Shown here piece by piece: positions 18,342-26,881 of a stretch of DNA of 64,000 nucleotides (positions are counted from its first letter, which is position 1; each line of letters begins with the position of its first letter). Location: the NCBI RefSeq assembly GCF_001245615.1, contig NZ_CWKH01000001.1, positions 2,232,001 to 2,296,000 on the forward strand, in the 5' to 3' direction. The notes beneath the pieces were generated by a model. It saw only the letters and a program-made list of their open reading frames with translations. It made no database searches and was not told where the DNA came from. Source of the stretch: Mycolicibacterium neworleansense (lineage in GTDB: Bacteria; Actinomycetota; Actinomycetes; Mycobacteriales; Mycobacteriaceae). Made by a program: the position numbers and the translations under genes.

Positions 18342-20510
18342 TCACAGCATGCAGCTGACGCAACCCTCCACCTCAGTGCCTTCCAAAGCCATCTGGCGAA
18401 GCCGGATGTAGTACAGCGTCTTGATTCCCTTGCGCCAGGCGTAGATCTGCGCCTTGTTGACGTCGCGCGTGTTGGCGGTGTCCTTGAAGAACAAGGTCAG
18501 GCTCAGACCCTGATCCACGTGCTGCGTGGCCGCGGCGTAGGTGTCGATGATCTTCTCGTACCCGATCTCGTACGCGTCCTGGTAGTACTCCAGGTTGTCG
18601 TTGGTCAGATACGGCGCCGGGTAGTAAACCCGGCCGATCTTGCCTTCCTTGCGGATCTCGATCTTGCTCGCCACCGGGTGGATCGAGGACGTCGAGTGGT
18701 TGATGTAGGAGATCGACCCGGTCGGCGGGACGGCCTGCAGGTTCTGGTTGTAGATGCCGTGCTTCTGCACCGACTCCTTCAACTGCTTCCAGTCGTCCTG
18801 CGTCGGGATGTGGATCTCGGCGTCGGCGAAGATCTGCCGAACCTTGTCAGTGGCCGGCTCCCACACCTGCTCGGTGTACTTGTCGAAGAACTCTCCCGAG
18901 GCGTACTTCGAGTCCTCGAACCCGCCGAAGCTCGTACCACGTTCGATCGCAATGAGATTCGATGCCCGCAGGGCGTGGAACAGCACGGTGTAGAAGTAGA
19001 TGTTGGTGAAGTCGATGCCTTCTTCGGAGCCGTAGTGGATCCGTTCGCGGGCCAGATATCCGTGCAGGTTCATCTGGCCCAGGCCGATCGCGTGCGAGCT
19101 GTTGTTGCCCTGCTCGATCGACGGCACGGACCAGATGTGCGTCTGATCGCTCACCGCGGTCAGTGCCCGGATGGCCACCTCGATGGACTGTGCGAAGTCC
19201 GGTGAGTCCATCGTCTTGGCGATGTTCATCGACCCCAGGTTGCACGAGATGTCCTTGCCCACCTTGGAATAGGACAGGTCATCGTTGAACTCCGAGGCGG
19301 TGGAGACCTGCAGGATCTCCGAGCACAGATTGGAGTGGGTGATCTTGCCGGCGATCGGGTTGGCCCGGTTCACCGTGTCCTCGTACATGATGTACGGGTA
19401 GCCCGACTCGAACTGCAGCTCGGCCAGCGTCTGGAAGAACTCACGGGCCTTGATCTTGGTCTTGCGGATCCGGCCGTCGTTGACCATCTCGTGGTACTTC
19501 TCGGTCACCGAGATGTCGGCGAACGGAACGCCATAGACCTTCTCCACGTCGTACGGCGAGAACAGGTACATGTCCTCGTTCTTCTTCGCCAGTTCGAAGG
19601 TGATGTCCGGGATCACCACGCCCAACGAGAGCGTCTTGATCCGGATCTTCTCGTCGGCATTCTCGCGCTTGGTATCGAGGAACCGGTAGATATCGGGGTG
19701 GTGCGCGTGCAGGTACACCGCACCGGCACCCTGGCGCGCACCGAGCTGGTTGGCGTAGGAGAACGAGTCCTCCAACAGCTTCATGATCGGGATGACGCCC
19801 GAGCTCTGGTTCTCGATGTTCTTGATCGGGGCACCGTGCTCACGAATGTTGGTCAGCAGCAAGGCAACTCCGCCGCCGCGCTTGGACAGCTGCAGGGCCG
19901 AGTTGATGGAGCGCCCGATGGACTCCATGTTGTCCTCGATACGCAGCAGGAAGCAGGACACCGGCTCACCGCGCTGCTTCTTGCCCGAGTTGAGGAACGT
20001 CGGGGTGGCCGGCTGGAACCGGCCGTCGATGATCTCGTCGACCAGCTTCTCGGCCAGCACGGTGTCACCGGCGGCCAGGGTCAGCGCCACCATCACGACC
20101 CGATCCTCGAAGCGCTCGAGGTAACGCTTCCCGTCGAAGGTCTTGAGCGTGTACGAGGTGTAGTACTTGAACGCGCCCAGGAACGTCGGGAACCGGAACT
20201 TCTTGGCGTAGGCCCGATCCAGCAGGCTCTTGACGAAGTTACGGCTGTACTGATCGAGCACCTCGCGCTCGTAGTACTCCTTCTCGATCAGGTAATCGAG
20301 CTTCTCGTCCTGACTGTGGAAGAACACCGTGTTCTGGTTGACGTGCTGCAGGAAGTACTCCCGCGCGGCCCGCACATCCTTGTCGAACTGAATCTTGCCG
20401 TCGGCGTCGTACAGATTCAGCATCGCGTTGAGCGCGTGGTAATCCGTCTCGCCGGGCAGCGCGTGCGCGCCGGTGGTTACAGGCTCTGCAGCTGTGACGG
20501 TTGGTGGCAC
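18342..20510 (-). CDS. nrdE: Class Ib ribonucleotide reductase alpha (catalytic) subunit NrdE
   Basis: Catalytic subunit (722 aa) that reduces NDPs to dNDPs, using the NrdF radical and electrons from NrdH. Family blocks are [42 protein letters not shown] (an active-site Cys), [11 protein letters not shown] and the [18 protein letters not shown] loop. The C-terminal CVSCML supplies the redox pair that receives electrons from NrdH. The GTG at 20510 has GGAAGGA about 6 nt upstream. Its start overlaps the end of nrdI by 34 nt, so the two are probably translationally coupled. Operon order is nrdH-nrdI-nrdE. Confidence 0.97.
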   Translation of the reverse strand: MPPTVTAAEPVTTGAHALPGETDYHALNAMLNLYDADGKIQFDKDVRAAREYFLQHVNQNTVFFHSQDEKLDYLIEKEYYEREVLDQYSRNFVKSLLDRAYAKKFRFPTFLGAFKYYTSYTLKTFDGKRYLERFEDRVVMVALTLAAGDTVLAEKLVDEIIDGRFQPATPTFLNSGKKQRGEPVSCFLLRIEDNMESIGRSINSALQLSKRGGGVALLLTNIREHGAPIKNIENQSSGVIPIMKLLEDSFSYANQLGARQGAGAVYLHAHHPDIYRFLDTKRENADEKIRIKTLSLGVVIPDITFELAKKNEDMYLFSPYDVEKVYGVPFADISVTEKYHEMVNDGRIRKTKIKAREFFQTLAELQFESGYPYIMYEDTVNRANPIAGKITHSNLCSEILQVSTASEFNDDLSYSKVGKDISCNLGSMNIAKTMDSPDFAQSIEVAIRALTAVSDQTHIWSVPSIEQGNNSSHAIGLGQMNLHGYLARERIHYGSEEGIDFTNIYFYTVLFHALRASNLIAIERGTSFGGFEDSKYASGEFFDKYTEQVWEPATDKVRQIFADAEIHIPTQDDWKQLKESVQKHGIYNQNLQAVPPTGSISYINHSTSSIHPVASKIEIRKEGKIGRVYYPAPYLTNDNLEYYQDAYEIGYEKIIDTYAAATQHVDQGLSLTLFFKDTANTRDVNKAQIYAWRKGIKTLYYIRLRQMALEGTEVEGCVSCML

Positions 20511-20929
20511 GTCTGATCCTTCCAAAAGTCTTTCAAACCCTCGCGGACGGCGTCGACATCGTCCGGGGTACCCATCAGTTCGAAGCGGTACAGGTACGGC
20601 ACACCGCATTTGCGCGAAACGACATCGCCTGCGTAGGCGAACTCCGCACCGAAGTTGTTGTTGCCCGCGGCGATGACGCCGCGGATCAACGACCGATTGT
20701 GCTCATTGTTCAGAAACGCGATGACCTGCTTGGGCACATAGCCACCGTTGTTGATGTCGGGGGTGGCACGACCGCCGCCGTAGGTGGGAAGGACCAGAAC
20801 ATAAGGCTCGTTCACCTCGATGCGGCCGTGCAGCGGGATCCGGGTGACTCGGTCTTCGGGCCACTGCAGCTTCTGGACGAAGCGGTGGGTGTTCTCCGAG
20901 ACGCTGGAGAAGTAGACGAGATGGCTCAT
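20477..20929 (-). CDS. nrdI: NrdI flavodoxin-like protein
   Basis: Flavodoxin-like FMN protein of 150 aa that assembles the dimanganese-tyrosyl radical cofactor of NrdF. Hallmarks are [18 protein letters not shown] (phosphate-binding loop), PTYGGG, and [38 protein letters not shown]. It sits between nrdH and nrdE and overlaps nrdE by 34 nt. GGAG precedes the ATG. Confidence 0.97.
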   Translation of the reverse strand: MSHLVYFSSVSENTHRFVQKLQWPEDRVTRIPLHGRIEVNEPYVLVLPTYGGGRATPDINNGGYVPKQVIAFLNNEHNRSLIRGVIAAGNNNFGAEFAYAGDVVSRKCGVPYLYRFELMGTPDDVDAVREGLKDFWKDQTCHQPSQLQSL

Positions 20930-20965
20930 CGTGTTCTCCGTCCTCCCCCGTAGTGATGCCTTCCG

Positions 20966-21205
20966 TTACGCGCTGGCCGCGACCGTGCTGAGTGTCTTGA
21001 TCCGATCCGGCCGGAAGCCCGACCAGTGCTCGTTGCCGGCGACGACGACCGGGGCCTGCAGGTAACCGAGCGCCATGACGTAGTCACGGGCCTCGCTGTC
21101 GAGGGTGATGTCGACCTTCTCGAACTCGATGCCCTGCTTTTCCAACGCCTTGTAGGTGGCGTTGCACTGCACGCATGCGGGCTTGGTGTACACGGTGACG
21201 GTCAT
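20966..21205 (-). CDS. nrdH: NrdH glutaredoxin-like protein
   Basis: Thioredoxin-fold electron donor (79 aa) of the class Ib reductase. It starts MTVTVYTKPACVQCNATYKA with the redox pair CVQC and ends with the NrdH-specific WSGFRPDRIKTL. AGGAG lies about 12 nt before the ATG at 21205, and a longer frame to 21259 has no family residues. First gene of the nrdHIE operon, downstream of tandem NrdR-like boxes. Confidence 0.95.
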   Translation of the reverse strand: MTVTVYTKPACVQCNATYKALEKQGIEFEKVDITLDSEARDYVMALGYLQAPVVVAGNEHWSGFRPDRIKTLSTVAASA

Positions 21206-21416
21206 CTTCGGTACGGCTCCTCTTGCGGAAAGTGAACAAACTAGACAGGTGACTGGCAACTGATCGGGTCTTACGTTTCGCTTAAGTTCAGCGACCTTCG
21301 GGCCGCCAAAATTCCTGCCGGTCGAAGCCGCTCTCCGGCTGGTCCTGAAACCGACTCAGCCGGATTCGCTGCGCTCCGGCCGGCTCCCGAACTGTGGTGG
21401 CCTGTCGGTCTCACAG

Positions 21417-21464
21417 ACACTACACCTAGTGGCCGACAGTTCGAAGCCATACAACATGTTCTGA
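21417..21464 (-). promoter_or_regulatory. Tandem NrdR-like boxes upstream of nrdHIE
   Basis: Two 16-bp imperfect palindromes: ACACTACACCTAGTGG (21417-21432) and ATACAACATGTTCTGA (21449-21464). Both resemble the NrdR consensus acaCwAtATaTwGtgt. Their centres are 32 bp apart, close to three helical turns, the spacing usual for paired NrdR boxes. The NrdR repressor should bind here and lower nrdHIE transcription when dATP is plentiful. Confidence 0.72.
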
Positions 21465-21622
21465 ATAACATTTCTGAAATTCCCTGGTCGTAAGCTTGCC
21501 AGCAACCACGTTCACGGCGTGTCGCCCTCGACTTGACAGACCGTGTCGCGCCGCACCATCAGATGTAGCACCAGGCACCGACAAGTCCGGGCGCCGCAAA
21601 GCGCAAGACCCCCAATAGCAAA

Positions 21623-21656
21623 GCCGCCGGCCGGGTCGTACGACCCAACCGGCGGC
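21623..21656 (-). terminator. Nested palindromic terminator after the FMN reductase gene
   Basis: Outer arms GCCGCCGG and CCGGCGGC (21623-21630 and 21649-21656) flank a perfect 14-bp palindrome GGGTCGTACGACCC (21633-21646). It lies 50 nt downstream of the minus-strand stop at 21707. No U-tract. Confidence 0.65.
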
Positions 21657-21706
21657 AGGAATTTTGCCGGAAAGCTTCCCGGACGGCAAAACGCGTAGGT
21701 GGGCTC

Positions 21707-22249
21707 TCAGCCGACCTCGACTGTGAGCTTGCCCACAATGTCACGCAGCGCCTCGGCCACCTCAGCGTTCTCCCGCGGATGCTTGTCGTCGAGCGTCTTG
21801 GACGGCACCGAGAGCTTGAGATCCTCGACCACGCGCGGCCCGGCGATGCCGAAGGACTTACGCGTCTCGTCGTGCGCCCAGCCCCCGCCGTACTGCCCCA
21901 GCGCGGCACCGACCACCGCCAGCGGCTTGTCCTTGAGCGCGCCGTTGCCCCACGGCCGCGACAGCCAGTCGATCGCGTTCTTCAATACGCCCGGGATGCT
22001 GCCGTTGTATTCGGGGGTGACGACGAGCGCCGCGTCAGCCTCGGCGGCCGCCGCCCGCAGCGCGACCACGGGCTCGGCTACGTCGTCCCCGTCGATGTCC
22101 TCGTTATAGAAGGGCAACTCCCCCAGCCGATCGAAGATCCGCAGTTCCACCCCGTCGGGCGCCTGCTCTACCGCCAGCTCGGCGAGCTGGCGATTGATCG
22201 ACGCCGCACGCAGGCTTCCGATCAACACCAGCACCTTGATATCGGCCAT
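21707..22249 (-). CDS. NADPH-dependent FMN reductase (Rv3054c-like)
   Basis: Flavodoxin-fold NAD(P)H:FMN/quinone/azo reductase of 180 aa. The FMN phosphate loop is VLIGSLRAASINRQLAELA, the family motif is VVTPEYNGSIPGVLKNAIDWLSRP, and GAALGQYGG follows. Occupies the Rv3054c position. Divergent from a TetR gene with a quasi-palindromic operator between them, which suggests inducible expression. It could supply FMNH2 to the NtaA-type monooxygenases in the window, but no linkage proves this. Confidence 0.92.
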   Translation of the reverse strand: MADIKVLVLIGSLRAASINRQLAELAVEQAPDGVELRIFDRLGELPFYNEDIDGDDVAEPVVALRAAAAEADAALVVTPEYNGSIPGVLKNAIDWLSRPWGNGALKDKPLAVVGAALGQYGGGWAHDETRKSFGIAGPRVVEDLKLSVPSKTLDDKHPRENAEVAEALRDIVGKLTVEVG

Positions 22250-22293
22250 GCTCTCTACTCCTTAGTTCGGCTCGTCCGATCTTCGCAACGATC

Positions 22294-22313
22294 AACCGGA
22301 CTGTGGTCCGATT
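22294..22313. promoter_or_regulatory. Probable TetR operator between FMN reductase and TetR
   Basis: The quasi-palindrome AACCGGACTGTGGTCCGATT (22294-22313) has perfect inner arms CGGAC/GTCCG around TGTG and outer AA/TT. It lies between the divergent starts at 22249 and 22340, where a TetR autorepressor would bind. Confidence 0.55.
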
Positions 22314-22339
22314 AATTCCGGCTGAGTTAAAGTGCAGTT

Positions 22340-22945
22340 GTGGCAGCCTCCGACCGCCCGACCCGGCTCATGGGTATCGATCAGGTGCCACAGGAACGCG
22401 GCGATGCCGCCCGGAACCGCGCCCTGATCCTCGCCGCCGCGCGCCGGCTGATCGCCGAACGCGGCCCCGACGCGGTCAGCACCGACGATATCGCGGTTGC
22501 GGCCGGCGTCGGGAAGGGAACGCTGTTCCGAAGATTCGGCAGCCGGGCCGGCCTGATGATGGTCCTTCTCGACGAGGACGAGACCGCCCAACAGGACGCC
22601 TTCATGTTCGGCCCGCCCCCGCTGGGCCCCGGCGCACCTCCGTTGGAACGCCTGCTGGCCTACGGCGCGGAGCGTCTTCGGTTTGTGCACTGCCATCAGG
22701 CACTGCTGTCCGATGCCATCCGCGAACCCGGGCTGCGCTACTCCGGCCCGTTCACGCTGCACCGCACCCACGTCCGGATGCTCCTGGAAACCGCGGGCAC
22801 CACCGGCGATCTCGACGCGCAGGCCGATGCCCTGGTCGCCCTGCTGGACCCGGACTACATCGCGCACCAGCTCGCCGCCGGCCGCAGCCTCGATGCACTG
22901 GCCGCGGCATGGCAGGACACCGCCCGCAAGTTGTGCGGCCACTAG
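22340..22945 (+). CDS. TetR family regulator (Rv3055-like)
   Basis: Regulator of 201 aa with HTH NRALILAAARRLIAERGPDAVSTDDIAVAAGVGKGTLFRRFGSRAGL, followed by a helical effector domain rich in His and Pro. GTG start at 22340; an in-frame ATG (MGIDQVPQERG) at 22370 is an alternative. Divergent from the FMN reductase gene, and followed after 6 nt by dinB, so it may be co-transcribed with dinB and the AAA ATPase. Confidence 0.88.
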   Translation: MAASDRPTRLMGIDQVPQERGDAARNRALILAAARRLIAERGPDAVSTDDIAVAAGVGKGTLFRRFGSRAGLMMVLLDEDETAQQDAFMFGPPPLGPGAPPLERLLAYGAERLRFVHCHQALLSDAIREPGLRYSGPFTLHRTHVRMLLETAGTTGDLDAQADALVALLDPDYIAHQLAAGRSLDALAAAWQDTARKLCGH

Positions 22946-22951
22946 GTAGCC

Positions 22952-24016
22952 ATGACCACCTGGGTGCTGCATGTCGACCTGGACCAGTTCCTGGCCTCGG
23001 TGGAGCTGCGCCGCCACCCGGAACTGGAGGGGCTGCCCGTCATCGTCGGCGGCAGTGGTGACCCCACCGAACCGCGCAAGGTGGTCACCTGTGCGTCGTA
23101 TCAGGCGCGCGAGTTCGGTGTGCACGCCGGCATGCCGCTGCGCACCGCGGCACGCAAATGCCCCGATGCCACCTTCCTGCCGTCGGACCCGCAGGCCTAC
23201 GACGCGGCGTCCGAACAGGTGATGGGCCTGCTGCGCGATCTCGGCCACCCGTTGGAGGTATGGGGTTGGGACGAGGCCTATCTGGGCGCGGAGGTGAACG
23301 ATCCGGTCGAGCTGGCCGAGCGCATCCGCACCGTGATCGCCGCAGAAACCGGACTGTCCTGCTCAGTGGGCATCAGTGACAACAAGCAGCGCGCCAAAGT
23401 CGCGACCGGGCTGGCCAAACCGGCCGGTGTCTACCTGCTCACCGAAGCGAACTGGATGTCGGTGATGGGTGATCGTCCTCCCGATGCGTTGTGGGGAGTT
23501 GGGCCCAAGACCACCAAAAAGCTTGCCACGCTGGGCATCACCACGGTCGCCGATCTGGCCGCCACCGACGCCACGGTGCTCACCTCGGCCTTCGGTCCGA
23601 GCACCGGGCTGTGGATCCTGTTGCTGGCCAAGGGCGGCGGCGATACCGAGGTCAGCTCCGAACCCTGGGTTCCACGCTCACGCAGTCACGTCATCACGTT
23701 CGCCACCGACCTCACCGAGCGCGGTGAGATGGACGACGCGATCCGTGAGCTGACCCGGCGCACTCTCGACGAGGTGGTCGAGCAAGGACGCATCGTCACC
23801 CGGGTAGCGGTCACGGTCCGCACCTCGACGTTCTACACCCGCACCAAGATCCGCAAGCTGGACGTGCCGAGCACCGACACCGACGTCATCACCGAGACCG
23901 CACTGGCGGTGTTCGATCAGTTCGACCTGGACCGGCCGATCCGCCTGCTGGGTGTTCGGCTCGAACTGTCCATGGACGAGCTTCACAGCACCCCGGTTGT
24001 CGGGACCGACCAATAA
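22952..24016 (+). CDS. dinB: Y-family DNA polymerase IV, DinB2-like
   Basis: Translesion polymerase of 354 aa in the Rv3056 (DinP/DinB2) position. Catalytic acidic residues are visible: D9 in VDLDQF and D107-E108 in GWDEAY. Residue 14 in DLDQFLASVE is Leu at the place where Y-family enzymes normally carry an aromatic steric gate, as in M. smegmatis DinB2, which readily incorporates ribonucleotides. The thumb and little-finger domains follow (DALWGVGPKTTKKLATLGI, then RSRSHVITFATDL). No C-terminal beta-clamp motif is obvious. It lies 6 nt after the TetR gene and 10 nt before an AAA ATPase. Confidence 0.93.
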   Translation: MTTWVLHVDLDQFLASVELRRHPELEGLPVIVGGSGDPTEPRKVVTCASYQAREFGVHAGMPLRTAARKCPDATFLPSDPQAYDAASEQVMGLLRDLGHPLEVWGWDEAYLGAEVNDPVELAERIRTVIAAETGLSCSVGISDNKQRAKVATGLAKPAGVYLLTEANWMSVMGDRPPDALWGVGPKTTKKLATLGITTVADLAATDATVLTSAFGPSTGLWILLLAKGGGDTEVSSEPWVPRSRSHVITFATDLTERGEMDDAIRELTRRTLDEVVEQGRIVTRVAVTVRTSTFYTRTKIRKLDVPSTDTDVITETALAVFDQFDLDRPIRLLGVRLELSMDELHSTPVVGTDQ

Positions 24017-24026
24017 CCTCGACCCC

Positions 24027-25199
24027 ATGTTGCAGACCATCGCGATCCGCGGCTACCGCTCGTTACGTGAGGTGATCCTGCCGCTGGCCGAACTCACGGT
24101 GGTCACCGGCGCCAACGGCACCGGCAAGTCGTCGATCTACCGCGCGCTGCGGCTGCTGGCCGACTGCGGACGAGGCCAGGTGATCGGGTCACTGGCCCGC
24201 GAGGGTGGCCTGCAGTCGGTGCTGTGGGCCGGACCCGAGCAGCCGAACGAACAGACCCAGGGCACCGTCCGGACCCGCCCGGTATCTCTCGAATTGGGCT
24301 TCGCCGCAGACGATTTCGGGTACCTGGTGGATCTCGGTCTGCCGCAGATGGCCGGCACCGGTCCGACGGCGTTCGCACAGGATCCCGAGATCAAACGTGA
24401 GGTGGTGTTCGCCGGGCCGGTGCTGCGCCCGGCCTCGACCCTGGTGAGCCGCACCCGCGATTACGCCGAGGTCGCCGCGCAATCCGGCCGGGGTTTCGAT
24501 GAGCTGACCCGGTCCTTGCCCAGCTATCGCAGCGTGCTGGCCGAATACGCGCACCCGCATGCACTTCCGGAGCTCTCGGCGGTGTCCGACCGGTTGCGCG
24601 ATTGGCGGTTCTACGACGGCTTCCGGGTCGACGCCGGCGCCCCGGCCCGCCAACCGCATGTCGGGACCCGCACCCCGGTGCTCTCCGACGACGGCGCCGA
24701 TCTGGCCGCGGCAGTGCAGACGATCATCGAGGCCGGCTTCGACGATCTCGCCCGCGCGGTGGCCGAGGCGTTTGACGGCGCCACGATCGCGGTTGCCGTC
24801 AACGACGGGCTGTTCGACCTGCAATTACGCCAGCGTGGCATGCTGCGCCCGCTGCGGGCGGCCGAATTGTCCGACGGCACATTGCGTTTCCTGTTGTGGG
24901 CCACGGCGCTGGCCAGCCCGCGGCCGCCGTCGCTGATGGTGCTCAACGAGCCGGAGACCTCGTTGCACCCCGATCTGGTCCGGCCGCTGGCGTCGCTCAT
25001 CAAAGCCGCGACGAAACAGTCCCAGGTGGTGGTGGTGACACACTCGCACGCCCTGCTGGACTTCCTGGACACCGCACCGGCGGCCGACGAGGAGCGGGGC
25101 GCCGCGATCGAGGTCGAGCTCTACAAAGAGTTGGGAGAAACGAAGGTCACCGGCTTCGGCATGCTCAACACGCCGTCCTGGCATTGGGGAAAGCGCTAG
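24027..25199 (+). CDS. AAA/ABC-type ATPase (RecF/OLD-like)
   Basis: A 390-aa P-loop ATPase of the SMC/RecF/OLD class. It starts MLQTIAIRGYRSLREVILPL, then Walker A GANGTGKS (residues 28-35), an ABC-type signature LSDGTLRFL, Walker B MVLNEPETSLHPDL and the H-loop VVVTHSHALLDFL. There is no Toprim domain, so it is not a full OLD nuclease. The ATG at 24027 follows dinB by 10 nt. TAACCT at 24014-24019, overlapping the dinB stop, is 7 nt before it, so a separate leaderless transcript is possible. The position suggests a DNA-repair or damage-tolerance role with DinB, but that is inference. Stop codons overlap with the convergent SDR gene. Confidence 0.83.
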   Translation: MLQTIAIRGYRSLREVILPLAELTVVTGANGTGKSSIYRALRLLADCGRGQVIGSLAREGGLQSVLWAGPEQPNEQTQGTVRTRPVSLELGFAADDFGYLVDLGLPQMAGTGPTAFAQDPEIKREVVFAGPVLRPASTLVSRTRDYAEVAAQSGRGFDELTRSLPSYRSVLAEYAHPHALPELSAVSDRLRDWRFYDGFRVDAGAPARQPHVGTRTPVLSDDGADLAAAVQTIIEAGFDDLARAVAEAFDGATIAVAVNDGLFDLQLRQRGMLRPLRAAELSDGTLRFLLWATALASPRPPSLMVLNEPETSLHPDLVRPLASLIKAATKQSQVVVVTHSHALLDFLDTAPAADEERGAAIEVELYKELGETKVTGFGMLNTPSWHWGKR

Positions 25200-26077
25200 C
25201 GCTGCGCGGCTTTCGGTCGCAGTGCCCGGCTGAACAGCACGTTGACCTGGCGCATCGCCACACTGTAGGGCCACCACGCCACGCGCTTGAACGCGTACAG
25301 GGCACGGATGTCCGACGAGGTGTAGATCAGGAAGCGGTTGCGCGCCATCCCGGCCAGGATCTTGGCGGCGGCCTTCTCCGGTGAGATGGCGTGGCCGGCG
25401 AAGCGGTCCACCCACTTCTGCACGTTCGGATCTTCCCGGTCCACCCCGGCGATCTGAACGGTCTGCACCAGACCGGTTTTCACCGCACCGGGCACGACGA
25501 CCGAGACCCCGATGCGGTGCCGGGCCAGGTCGAAACGCAGCACTTCGCTCAGCCCGCGCAACCCGTACTTGCTGGCGCTGTAGGCACTGTGCCAGGGCAA
25601 TGCGACGATGCCGGCGGCCGAGGAGACGTTCACCAGATGGCCACCGCGACGCGCCTGCACCATCGGCGGCAGGAACGTCTCGATCACGTGGATCGGGCCC
25701 ATCAGGTTGACGTCGATCATCGAGCGCCAGTGCTGATGGGTGAGTTGGTCGACGGTTCCCCATGCCGACACCCCGGCGATGTTCATCACCACGTCCATGG
25801 CCGCATGCGCCGCATGGATGTCGGCGCCGAAGGCCGCCACCTGGTCGTAGTCGGAGATGTCCAGGGCCCGATGAGCGGGCACCTGGGCGCCCAGCGCCCT
25901 CGCGTCGGCAACGGTCTGGGCCAGCCCCACTTCGTCGCGGTCGGTCAGATAGAGCTCAGCGCCGCGAGCCGCCAGGGCCAGCGCGGTGGCTCGGCCGATT
26001 CCGCTCGCGGCACCGGTGATCAAACACTTTTTTCCCTGAAAGTCCGACCGACCGTTACCCGCGGTATCACTCCCCAT
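25196..26077 (-). CDS. Short-chain dehydrogenase/reductase (Rv3057c-like)
   Basis: Classical SDR of about 293 aa. Cofactor loop TGAASGIGRA, then NIAGVSAWG, the catalytic serine in VNVSSAAG and the YSASK pair (Tyr-x-x-x-Lys), followed by PGAVKTGL. The C-terminal extension (TSSDIRALYAFKRVAWWPYSVAMRQVNVLFSRAL) is basic-hydrophobic and may associate with membrane. ATG at 26077 with AAGG upstream. Same strand as, and downstream of, the TetR gene at 26100, in the Rv3057c position. Substrate unknown. Confidence 0.9.
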   Translation of the reverse strand: MGSDTAGNGRSDFQGKKCLITGAASGIGRATALALAARGAELYLTDRDEVGLAQTVADARALGAQVPAHRALDISDYDQVAAFGADIHAAHAAMDVVMNIAGVSAWGTVDQLTHQHWRSMIDVNLMGPIHVIETFLPPMVQARRGGHLVNVSSAAGIVALPWHSAYSASKYGLRGLSEVLRFDLARHRIGVSVVVPGAVKTGLVQTVQIAGVDREDPNVQKWVDRFAGHAISPEKAAAKILAGMARNRFLIYTSSDIRALYAFKRVAWWPYSVAMRQVNVLFSRALRPKAAQR

Positions 26078-26099
26078 AGCGGTGACCTTACCTGTGGCG

Positions 26100-26753
26100 C
26101 TAGCCCTCTTGGCCACCCCACAGTGCGTTGAGCCACAGTCGCTCGACCACGTCGAGCGCACGTGCCGGGTCGGTGCCACGCCCAACGAAGGCCGAGTCGT
26201 GAGACAGCGTCATCGCGGTGGTCGCCACCAGGGTGCGTACCAGCGCGGGGAGGTCGTCGGAGATCGGGCGGGCACCCGAGTCCTGTTCGACGAGGCCGAC
26301 GATCTGGCCGATCACCGCGTCCTCGTAGTCGTTCATCAGTTCGCGGATCTGGGCGTCGGTGTTCTGCGCGACGGTGCAGGCCGACATGATCGGGTCGTTG
26401 GTGGCGAAAACGGTGGCTGCGCTGCCGACCATCCGCTTGGCGAAGGCGGCCGGGGTTTCACCTGCATCCCGGGGCGCGTAGTTGTGCGTCAACGCGGCGA
26501 GTTCTTCCATCGCGTCGGACACGATCACCGCCAGCACGGCGTACTTCGAATCGAAGTAGAAGTAGAAGCCCGACCGGGCCACTCCGGCGCGTTCGCTGAT
26601 GGTGCTCACCGACAAATCGGCGAACGAGTGCTCCTCGAGCAGGTCCCGCACGGCCGCCACGATGGCCTCGCGTTGCCGGTCGCCCCGGCTGCGACGGGCC
26701 TGCGGACGCCCGGTGGAGCCGTCGCTGCTCCCCGGTATCGATTCGGCGGTCAT
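26100..26753 (-). CDS. TetR family regulator (Rv3058c-like, EthR type)
   Basis: Regulator of 217 aa. HTH DRQREAIVAAVRDLLEEHSFADLSVSTISERAGVARSGFYFYFDSKYAVLAV has the FYFYF variant found in EthR-type repressors. ATG at 26753 with AAAGG about 10 nt upstream. Divergent from cyp136, with a clean palindrome between them, so it probably represses cyp136 and its own operon with the SDR, as the Rv3057c-Rv3059 arrangement suggests. Confidence 0.9.
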   Translation of the reverse strand: MTAESIPGSSDGSTGRPQARRSRGDRQREAIVAAVRDLLEEHSFADLSVSTISERAGVARSGFYFYFDSKYAVLAVIVSDAMEELAALTHNYAPRDAGETPAAFAKRMVGSAATVFATNDPIMSACTVAQNTDAQIRELMNDYEDAVIGQIVGLVEQDSGARPISDDLPALVRTLVATTAMTLSHDSAFVGRGTDPARALDVVERLWLNALWGGQEG

Positions 26754-26791
26754 GGCATTAGACCTTTGCACCCGCGACGCGCCAGTTCAAA

Positions 26792-26809
26792 ACTTGACAT
26801 GCGTCAAGT
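26792..26809. promoter_or_regulatory. Palindromic TetR operator overlapping the cyp136 promoter
   Basis: ACTTGAC-ATGC-GTCAAGT, a perfect 7-bp inverted repeat, between the divergent TetR (26753) and cyp136 (26882) starts. It includes TTGACA (26794-26799), a consensus -35 for cyp136 with CAGGAT 18 bp downstream, so a bound repressor would block RNA polymerase directly. Confidence 0.72.
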
Positions 26810-26881
26810 CTGACAGTCAGGATGGCCACAAGTGGTGACATCGACCACACTTCGTCAGGCTTTTATGGTCAGGAGCGGCCC

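Larger units (their letters stand above)
21206..21706. other. 501-nt intergenic region: nrdHIE control region plus upstream terminator
   Basis: No gene is supported here; open frames are short and lack family sequence. It contains two NrdR-like boxes at 21417-21464 and the terminator hairpin of the FMN reductase gene at 21623-21656. The 210 nt between the boxes and nrdH would be a long 5' leader. It carries GC-rich inverted segments but no riboswitch that I recognise. Confidence 0.6.
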
